DNA of 64,000 nucleotides from Escherichia marmotae (GTDB lineage Bacteria; Pseudomonadota; Gammaproteobacteria; Enterobacterales; Enterobacteriaceae). Shown in pieces: positions 49,144-64,000 of the stretch. Location: contig NZ_CP025979.1 of assembly GCF_002900365.1 (NCBI RefSeq), positions 2,728,001 through 2,792,000 of the forward strand, given 5' to 3'. How positions within the stretch are numbered: the stretch's first letter is position 1; each line of letters begins with the position of its first letter. The notes under the pieces are model-generated. The model was not told where the DNA came from. It saw only the letters and a program-made list of their open reading frames with translations, and did not search any database. The position numbers and the translations under genes were made by a program.

Positions 49144-49170
49144 AGGCGTCTTGTGGCGCCTTATTATTTC
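49144..49170 (+). terminator. Weak terminator after trkA
   Basis: AGGCG (49144-49148) pairs with CGCCT (49157-49161) around an 8-nt loop, followed by TATTATTTCCTTTTGTTTTT. The stem is short. Confidence 0.5.
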
Positions 49171-49266
49171 CTTTTGTTTTTCAAGGTTTAATTAAATTCA
49201 TTCCTGACAGGAAAATGACTTAACATTTGTTAGACTTATAAATGTCAGCTTCATAGGGAGAATAAG

Positions 49267-49677
49267 ATGAGCATTATTAAAGAATTTCGCGAATTTGCGA
49301 TGCGCGGGAATGTGGTGGATTTGGCTGTGGGTGTCATTATCGGTGCGGCCTTCGGTAAGATTGTCTCTTCACTGGTTGCCGATATCATCATGCCGCCGCT
49401 AGGTTTGTTAATTGGTGGGATCGACTTTAAACAGTTTGCTGTCACGTTACGCGATGCGCAGGGGGATGTACCCGCTGTTGTCATGCATTACGGTGTCTTC
49501 ATTCAAAACGTATTTGATTTTCTGATTGTTGCCTTTGCCATCTTTATGGCGATTAAGCTAATCAACAAACTGAATCGTAAAAAAGAAGAACCGGCAGCGG
49601 CACCAGCACCAACTAAAGAAGAAGTGTTACTGACAGAGATTCGCGATTTGTTGAAAGAGCAAAATAACCGCTCTTAA
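49267..49677 (+). CDS. mscL: MscL, large-conductance mechanosensitive channel
   Basis: The 136-residue protein forms a homopentameric channel opened by membrane tension. An N-terminal amphipathic helix (MSIIKEFREFAMRG), TM1 with the gate region VDLAVGVIIGAAFGKIV (about 16-32), a periplasmic loop, TM2 (about 76-96) and the cytoplasmic helix KEEVLLTEIRDLLKEQ are all present. GGGAGAAT precedes the ATG. Its last codons overlap arfA by 4 nt on the other strand, and an RNA hairpin lies just beyond both ends. Confidence 0.97.
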   Translation: MSIIKEFREFAMRGNVVDLAVGVIIGAAFGKIVSSLVADIIMPPLGLLIGGIDFKQFAVTLRDAQGDVPAVVMHYGVFIQNVFDFLIVAFAIFMAIKLINKLNRKKEEPAAAPAPTKEEVLLTEIRDLLKEQNNRS

Positions 49678-49892
49678 CAAATGCCTGAAAGCAGAAGGCC
49701 AGTGGTAAAAAAGTGATTTACTTTCTTGCCACTGGCCTCCCAGTTATTCCGGTTACCCTGTTTGCCTTTACGCATGTAACTTCCTTTCCCTTTCTTATTT
49801 TTCTCAACTCGTTGTCTGAACAAGGGATCATGCAGTAATGCTTCAATCGCATTATCCTTTATCTGCCCTTTAGTATGCTGATATCGACTCAT
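49674..49892 (-). CDS. arfA: ArfA, alternative ribosome-rescue factor
   Basis: The 72-residue protein (MSRYQHTKGQIKDNAIEALLHD...) rescues stalled ribosomes by recruiting RF2. The functional part is the first about 55 residues; the C-terminal hydrophobic tail (HFFTTGLLLSGIC) marks full-length ArfA for degradation. The coding region holds a long hairpin (49696-49738) where RNase III cleavage makes a non-stop mRNA, so active truncated ArfA appears only when tmRNA fails. It is convergent with mscL. Confidence 0.94.
   Translation of the reverse strand: MSRYQHTKGQIKDNAIEALLHDPLFRQRVEKNKKGKGSYMRKGKQGNRNNWEASGKKVNHFFTTGLLLSGIC
49696..49738. other. Long hairpin in arfA 3' coding region and mscL 3' end
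   Basis: AGGCCAGTGGTAA pairs with TTGCCACTGGCCT and the pairing extends through AAAGT/ACTTT with one mismatch, about 18 bp with a 5-nt loop. In arfA mRNA this is the RNase III/transcription-termination stem that yields truncated, tmRNA-sensitive message. On the other strand it can act as the mscL terminator. Confidence 0.85.
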
Positions 49893-49947
49893 AAAAACTC
49901 CTGTTGGTTATTTAACCGCGCGAGTGTAATCCTGCCAGTGCAATAAA

Positions 49948-50373
49948 TCAACAGCCTGTTTTCACACCACTTGCACCTTGCTCAAGAGCTTCGAGAATTG
50001 AGCAATAAACGCTGCTATGGGCTGTTCCGCAGCAGGCATCATTAAGTCGTTGCAGTGAACGTTGCATACTCTGCAACTCAGCTATTCGTGCTTCCACTTC
50101 CTGTAGTCTTTCCTGCACAATGCCTTTTGATTCCTGGCAGGTATGATGTTCAGGATCGATACGGATCGACAACAACTCACGGATCGACTCAAGACTAAAA
50201 CCGAGCTGTCTGGCATGCCGAATAAACTTCAAACGTTGGAGATCGCTTTCGGTATAAAGACGAAAACCACCTTCGGTACGTACTTCATGATCCATCATCT
50301 GCTGCTTTTCATAATAACGAATAGTGTCAGGCGTCACTTCCGCCAATTTTGCCAGCTCACCAATGCGATACAT
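49948..50373 (-). CDS. zntR: ZntR, zinc-responsive MerR-family activator
   Basis: The 141-residue MerR-family protein activates the zinc/cadmium exporter gene zntA, which lies elsewhere. The winged helix (MYRIGELAKLAEVTPDTIRYY) is followed by a dimerisation helix and metal-binding residues C79, C114, C115, H119 and C124, all present. I used ATG 50373; seven more upstream codons are open but overlap yhdN. It starts 10 nt after the yhdN stop, so the two are one transcript. Confidence 0.96.
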   Translation of the reverse strand: MYRIGELAKLAEVTPDTIRYYEKQQMMDHEVRTEGGFRLYTESDLQRLKFIRHARQLGFSLESIRELLSIRIDPEHHTCQESKGIVQERLQEVEARIAELQSMQRSLQRLNDACCGTAHSSVYCSILEALEQGASGVKTGC

Positions 50374-50383
50374 AAACGCTCTC

Positions 50384-50752
50384 TCAGTTGTCATTAATTT
50401 TATTCAGAAGCTTACCTGCATATTCGCCATGTAAAAATTCTGTGCTCAAACCTGCTTGTCGCAGTTTTAACTCTAGCAAAGATAACCTGCGGCTAACTTC
50501 CTGATATTGTGGATCGTCCTGACGAATGCTTTTAAGAATATCCAGAAGCTGAATTGCTTCCCTCCGCTGCTCAAGTTCTGGCGGTAAACAACCGGCATTC
50601 TTCAACAAGCGATACCCCGCACGTAATTCCGGTGGCACATGGGAATCATCATCCAGTATCAATGGTTCGCCGCTACCTGGTAGGTTATCAAACTCACCTT
50701 TCGCTTGCGCTTCTGATATATGGCGCTCTGCCCACTGGTCAAGTAACCACAT
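50384..50752 (-). CDS. yhdN: YhdN, DUF1992 (DnaJ-homologue-like) protein
   Basis: The 122-residue protein (MWLLDQWAERHISEAQAKGEFDNLPGSG...) carries the DUF1992 pattern FDNLPGSGEPL. The family is sometimes called DnaJ-homologue subfamily C member 28-like but has no J domain, and its role is unknown. CTGGAGT precedes the ATG. It is the first gene before zntR. The alpha operon terminator lies 66 nt upstream. Confidence 0.9.
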   Translation of the reverse strand: MWLLDQWAERHISEAQAKGEFDNLPGSGEPLILDDDSHVPPELRAGYRLLKNAGCLPPELEQRREAIQLLDILKSIRQDDPQYQEVSRRLSLLELKLRQAGLSTEFLHGEYAGKLLNKINDN

Positions 50753-50817
50753 AAATACTCCAGGGGATGAACAAAAAGAGTACAGCTATTGTAGATAAGT
50801 GGGGATGCGACGGGTAT

Positions 50818-50846
50818 AAAAAAACCCGCCGGGGCGGGTTTTTTTA
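50818..50846. terminator. Terminator of the alpha ribosomal operon
   Basis: AAAAAAACCCGCC and GGCGGGTTTTTTT form a strong symmetric hairpin just after rplQ, with T runs on both strands. It ends the alpha operon leftward. Confidence 0.92.
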
Positions 50847-50858
50847 CGTTGCTTCAGA

Positions 50859-51245
50859 TTACTCTGCAGCAGCTTCTGCTTTCGATTCAGAACGATCAAC
50901 CAGCTCGATGTATGCCATCGGCGCGTTGTCGCCTGCACGGAAGCCACACTTCAGAATGCGAGTGTAACCACCGGCGCGGCTCGCGAAACGCGGGCCCAGC
51001 TCGTTAAACAGTTTTGCCACGATCTCGTTATCACGAGTACGGGCGAATGCCAGACGACGATTAGCTACGCTATCAGTCTTGGCAAGAGTAATCAGCGGCT
51101 CAACTACGCGGCGCAGCTCTTTCGCTTTAGGCAGAGTCGTCTTGATGATTTCATGACGAACCAGTGAACCTGCCATATTGCGGAACATAGCCTGGCGATG
51201 GCTGCTGTTGCGGTTCAGTTGACGACCACTCTTACGATGGCGCAT
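50859..51245 (-). CDS. rplQ: Ribosomal protein L17
   Basis: Last gene of the alpha operon, 128 residues. L17 binds 23S rRNA near the exit tunnel surface. The N-terminal RHRKSGRQLNRNSSHRQAMF is the family signature. The C-terminus reads DRSESKAEAAAE, one residue longer than the 127-residue K-12 form as I recall it. It lies 40 nt after rpoA. Confidence 0.97.
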   Translation of the reverse strand: MRHRKSGRQLNRNSSHRQAMFRNMAGSLVRHEIIKTTLPKAKELRRVVEPLITLAKTDSVANRRLAFARTRDNEIVAKLFNELGPRFASRAGGYTRILKCGFRAGDNAPMAYIELVDRSESKAEAAAE

Positions 51246-51285
51246 GACCTTATCCTTCTCAGTAAAACCTTAACCTGTGATCCGG

Positions 51286-52275
51286 TTACTCGTCAGCGAT
51301 GCTTGCCGGTGGCCAGTTTTCCAGGCGCATGCCCAGAGACAGTCCACGGGAAGCCAGCACGTCTTTAATCTCAGTAAGAGATTTTTTACCAAGGTTAGGC
51401 GTTTTAAGAAGCTCAACCTCGGTACGCTGTACCAGATCACCGATATAGTGGATAGCTTCTGCTTTAAGGCAGTTAGCAGAGCGGACAGTCAATTCCAGAT
51501 CGTCAACAGGGCGCAGCAGGATCGGATCGAACTCTGGTTTCTCTTCTTTCACTTCCGGCTGACGTACATCACGTAAGTCAACGAAAGCTTCCAGTTGTTC
51601 AGCCAGAATGGTTGCCGCACGACGAATCGCCTCTTCAGGATCGATTGTGCCGTTGGTTTCCATTTCGATGACCAGCTTGTCCAGGTCGGTACGCTGTTCT
51701 ACACGCGCTGCTTCAACATTGTAGGCAATACGCTCTACAGGGCTGTAGCATGCGTCGACCAGCAGACGGCCGATTGGGCGCTCATCTTCTTCCGAATGAA
51801 TTCGGGTAGAAGCCGGCACATAACCACGACCGCGCTGAACTTTGATACGCATGCTAATAGACGCGTTCTCATCGGTCAGGTGGCAGATCACGTGCTGCGG
51901 CTTGACGATTTCGACATCACCGTCGTGGGTGATATCGGCTGCAGTCACAGGGCCAATGCCAGATTTATTCAAGGTAAGAATAACTTCATCTTTGCCCTGA
52001 ACTCTCACCGCCAGCCCTTTCAGGCTGAGCAGGATTTCCAGGATATCTTCCTGAACGCCTTCTTTGGTGCTGTACTCATGTAGTACACCATCAATCTCAA
52101 CCTCGGTCACCGCGCAACCCGGCATCGATGAGAGCAGAATACGGCGCAGTGCGTTACCCAGAGTATGGCCAAAGCCACGCTCTAAAGGCTCAAGGGTCAC
52201 CTTGGCGTGCGTCGAACTCACTTGCTCGATATCAACCAGGCGCGGTTTTAGAAACTCTGTCACAGAACCCTGCAT
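51286..52275 (-). CDS. rpoA: RNA polymerase alpha subunit
   Basis: The 329-residue subunit has an N-terminal dimerisation domain (about 1-235) that assembles beta and beta', a flexible linker, and a C-terminal domain (about 250-329) that contacts UP elements and activators such as CRP and Fis. It lies 25 nt after rpsD inside the alpha operon (rpsM-rpsK-rpsD-rpoA-rplQ). Length and sequence are standard. Confidence 0.98.
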
Positions 52276-52300
52276 TGTGTCCTCTCTTTGGTACTAAGCT

Positions 52301-53347
<1,047 letters not shown>

Positions 53348-53360
53348 TCAATCACCCCGA

Positions 53361-53717
<357 letters not shown>

Positions 53718-53810
53718 TATGCACTCCTACTATTTAATATGTACGTTCCATGCTGAAAAGCCCGTTTTCAGGATACTCAAATGGAAACGCACAGACATAC
53801 AAAAGATTGG
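53718..53810 (-). promoter_or_regulatory. alpha operon leader with S4 control site
   Basis: This leader between the alpha promoter and the rpsM GTG is the place where S4 binds a pseudoknot in E. coli. Complementary segments such as GAAAACGGGCTTTTC are visible on the leftward strand. Assignment follows the known E. coli site. Confidence 0.65.
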
Positions 53811-53828
53811 CTGGCTAATCTAGCCAGC
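53810..53828 (-). terminator. Short hairpin at the end of the spc operon
   Basis: GCTGGCT and AGCCAGC flank AATCT, with a TTTT run just downstream on the leftward strand. Its loop and one arm carry the alpha promoter -10 box. The stem is only 7 bp, so termination would be partial. Confidence 0.5.
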
Positions 53829-53845
53829 TCAACCCAACTTTGCAA
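53817..53845 (-). promoter_or_regulatory. alpha operon promoter
   Basis: TTGCAA (-35, 53845-53840) and TAGATT (-10, 53822-53817) with a 17-nt spacer on the leftward strand, about 100 nt before rpsM. Confidence 0.8.
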
Positions 53846-53863
53846 GAAAAATATGCGAATAAA

Positions 53864-55343
<1,480 letters not shown>

Positions 55344-55350
55344 CTGCTAC

Positions 55351-55785
55351 TTATTCCTCGATTTTACCGCCAGCAGCTTCGATAGCAGCACGAGCGCCTT
55401 TAGTAACACGCAGGCCACGAACAGTTACCGGAGTTGTAACTTCACCAGCAAGGATCACTTTCGCGAACTCGATCTGGATACCGATAATGTTAGCCGCTTT
55501 CAGCGTATTCAGGTCTACAACACCGCCTTCTACTTTAGCCAGGTCAGACAGACGAACTTCGGCTGTAATCGCTGCTTTACGAGAAGTGAAGCCGAATTTC
55601 GGCAGACGACGGTACAGAGGCATCTGACCACCCTCAAAACCGCGACGTACGCCACCGCCAGAACGAGACTTCTGACCTTTGTGACCACGACCACCGGTTT
55701 TACCGAGGCCAGAACCGATACCACGACCCAGACGTTTACCCGCCTTTTTGGAGCCTTCGGCCGGAGACAGAGTATTTAAACGCAT
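55351..55785 (-). CDS. rplO: Ribosomal protein L15
   Basis: The 144-residue late-assembly 50S protein has a long extended Gly/Arg-rich N-terminal region ([20 protein letters not shown]) that threads into 23S rRNA and a globular C-terminal domain. It lies 3 nt after rpmD and 7 nt before secY in the spc operon. Confidence 0.98.
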
Positions 55786-55788
55786 CTC

Positions 55789-55971
<183 letters not shown>

Positions 55972-56475
55972 TTATTTCCCCAGAATTTCTTCAACGGATT
56001 TACCACGCTTGGCAGCGACCATTTCTGGAGAACTCATATTTTCCAGGCCATCAATAGTTGCACGAACCACGTTGATCGGGTTGGTAGAACCATATGCTTT
56101 AGCCAGAACGTTATGAACTCCAGCGACTTCCAGAACGGCACGCATTGCACCACCGGCAATGATACCAGTACCTTCGGAAGCCGGCTGCATGAATACGCGA
56201 GAACCCGTATGAACACCTTTAACAGGGTGCTGCAGAGTGCCGTTATTCAGCGCGACGTTAATCATATTGCGACGGGCTTTTTCCATCGCTTTCTGGATCG
56301 CTGCTGGAACTTCACGCGCTTTACCGTAACCAAAACCAACGCGACCGTTACCATCGCCTACTACAGTCAGAGCTGTGAAGGAGAAAATACGACCACCTTT
56401 AACGGTTTTAGATACGCGGTTTACCGCGATCAGCTTTTCCTGCAGTTCGCCAGCTTGTTTTTCGATGTGAGCCAT
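55972..56475 (-). CDS. rpsE: Ribosomal protein S5
   Basis: The 167-residue 30S protein helps helicase activity at the mRNA entry and decoding fidelity. It has a double-stranded RNA-binding-like N-terminal domain (about 10-75) and a ribosomal S5 C-terminal domain. The loop containing VKGGRIFSFTALTVVGD is where spectinomycin resistance and ram mutations occur. It lies 14 nt after rplR. Confidence 0.98.
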   Translation of the reverse strand: MAHIEKQAGELQEKLIAVNRVSKTVKGGRIFSFTALTVVGDGNGRVGFGYGKAREVPAAIQKAMEKARRNMINVALNNGTLQHPVKGVHTGSRVFMQPASEGTGIIAGGAMRAVLEVAGVHNVLAKAYGSTNPINVVRATIDGLENMSSPEMVAAKRGKSVEEILGK

Positions 56476-56489
56476 CTTACACCTCTACC

Positions 56490-57797
<1,308 letters not shown>

Positions 57798-57824
57798 TTA
57801 CTCCCGTGATTCAATTGGTGACAA

Positions 57825-58133
<309 letters not shown>

Positions 58134-58144
58134 GTAACCCTACC

Positions 58145-59407
<1,263 letters not shown>

Positions 59408-59473
59408 CTAATGTCAACTACTACTGAGACCCGAAAATCAGGCCGTTAAAAAGCCCCATATCGAGGGCGCGGC

Positions 59474-59479
59474 ATTATA
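59474..59479 (-). promoter_or_regulatory. spc operon promoter -10 box
   Basis: TATAAT on the leftward strand, followed by a GC-rich discriminator (GCCGCGCCC), about 80 nt before rplN. The -35 element near 59497-59502 is weak. Confidence 0.7.
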
Positions 59480-59501
59480 ACACCGCTTCAACGATAAGGG
59501 T

Positions 59502-59537
59502 AGAAAAAATAAACGGCTCATCGCTGAGCCGTTTATT
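59502..59537 (-). terminator. Rho-independent terminator of the S10 operon
   Basis: AATAAACGGCTCA (59508-59520) pairs perfectly with TGAGCCGTTTATT (59525-59537), a 13-bp stem with a 4-nt loop, then a TTTTTT run on the leftward strand. It lies 22 nt after rpsQ. Confidence 0.88.
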
Positions 59538-59559
59538 CGTATCGAGAAAGTGTACTGTA

Positions 59560-59814
59560 TTACAGAATCGCTTTCTCTACAACGCGAACCAGCGTCCAGG
59601 ATTTGGTCTTGGACAGCGGACGGCATTCGCGGATTTCAACCACGTCACCGATACCGCATTCGTTGTTCTCGTCATGTACGTGCAGTTTGGTCGTACGCTT
59701 GATGAATTTACCGTAGATCGGGTGTTTCACAAAACGTTCGATAGCAACAACAATGGATTTCTCCATTTTGTCGCTAACAACGCGACCTTGCAGAGTACGG
59801 ATTTTATCGGTCAT
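59560..59814 (-). CDS. rpsQ: Ribosomal protein S17
   Basis: The 84-residue OB-fold protein binds the 16S 5' domain and is the last gene of the S10 operon. The start overlaps the rpmC stop by one base, coupling their translation. Confidence 0.98.
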   Translation of the reverse strand: MTDKIRTLQGRVVSDKMEKSIVVAIERFVKHPIYGKFIKRTTKLHVHDENNECGIGDVVEIRECRPLSKTKSWTLVRVVEKAIL

Positions 59815-60004
59815 TACGCACCCGCCTTCTCAGTCAGTAAAGTCTTAACGCGTGCGACATCGCGACGCACTTGCTTCAACAGGTGAGACTGTTGCAGCTG
59901 GCCACTTGCAGCCTGCATACGCAGGTTGAACTGCTCACGCAGCAGGTTCAGCAGCTCGGTGTTCAGCTCTTCAACGCTCTTCTCACGCAGCTCTTTTGCT
60001 TTCA

Positions 60005-60005
<1 letters not shown>
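59814..60005 (-). CDS. rpmC: Ribosomal protein L29
   Basis: The 63-residue helical hairpin ([19 protein letters not shown]...) sits near the exit tunnel next to L23, where trigger factor and SRP dock. It overlaps rplP and rpsQ by one base each. Confidence 0.97.
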
Positions 60006-61488
<1,483 letters not shown>

Positions 61489-61493
61489 CTACC

Positions 61494-61775
<282 letters not shown>

Positions 61776-61788
61776 TTATCCTCTAAAA

Positions 61789-64000
<2,212 letters not shown>

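Overview
The window is chromosomal DNA from an enterobacterium of the genus Escherichia. Gene order runs aaeXA/aaeR, tldD, yhdP, rng, maf, mreDCB, csrD, acuI, accBC, yhdT-panF-prmA, dusB-fis, yhdJ, yhdU, acrS/acrEF, yhdVWXYZ, an rrn operon, yrdA through zntR/yhdN, then the alpha, spc and S10 ribosomal protein operons. This is the order I remember for the 72-74 minute region of E. coli K-12. The proteins are close to K-12 but carry many scattered substitutions. Four structural differences argue for a non-K-12 lineage, possibly another Escherichia species or clade: msrP-msrQ lie between acuI and accB, yhdW is intact, the rrn spacer holds a single tRNA-Glu, and only one 5S gene is present. These comparisons rest on memory, not on a search.

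Layout. 1-1487: the aae aromatic-acid efflux genes (aaeA partial), their LysR regulator, and a REP element. 1500-9021: leftward tldD, the very large envelope gene yhdP, ribonuclease G and maf. 9030-13942: leftward mreD, mreC, mreB (rod shape) and csrD (turnover of Csr small RNAs). 14094-24533: rightward acuI, msrPQ (periplasmic methionine sulfoxide repair), a decayed aroQ relic, accBC (fatty acid synthesis), yhdT-panF-prmA, dusB-fis, yhdJ and yhdU. 24536-29867: the AcrS regulator facing the AcrEF efflux pump. 30119-34923: lipoprotein yhdV and a complete polar amino-acid ABC transporter, yhdWXYZ, behind a sigma-54 type promoter. 34944-40350: a leftward rrn operon (P1, P2, boxA, 16S, tRNA-Glu, 23S, 5S, terminator). 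40470-50752: yrdA, yrdB, aroE, tsaC, yrdD, smg, dprA facing def, fmt, rsmB, trkA, mscL, then arfA, zntR and yhdN. 50818-64000: leftward ribosomal protein genes rplQ to rplC (partial), with rpoA and secY.

Most of the window is housekeeping sequence. I saw no prophage, insertion sequence, CRISPR array or defence island. I did not find a convincing new multi-gene system. The best candidates for undescribed biology are small: (a) the accBC leader, where an out-of-frame start with a good ribosome binding site runs into the preserved C-terminal frame of a deleted type II dehydroquinase gene and ends 22 nt before accB; (b) sigma-54 promoter and paired enhancer-like palindromes upstream of an intact yhdWXYZ; (c) repeated TACATT/AATGTA half-sites between acrS and acrE; (d) the alpha operon promoter -10 box sitting in the loop of a terminator-like hairpin; and (e) an rrn locus whose flanks look like rrnD but whose interior is of the tRNA-Glu type.
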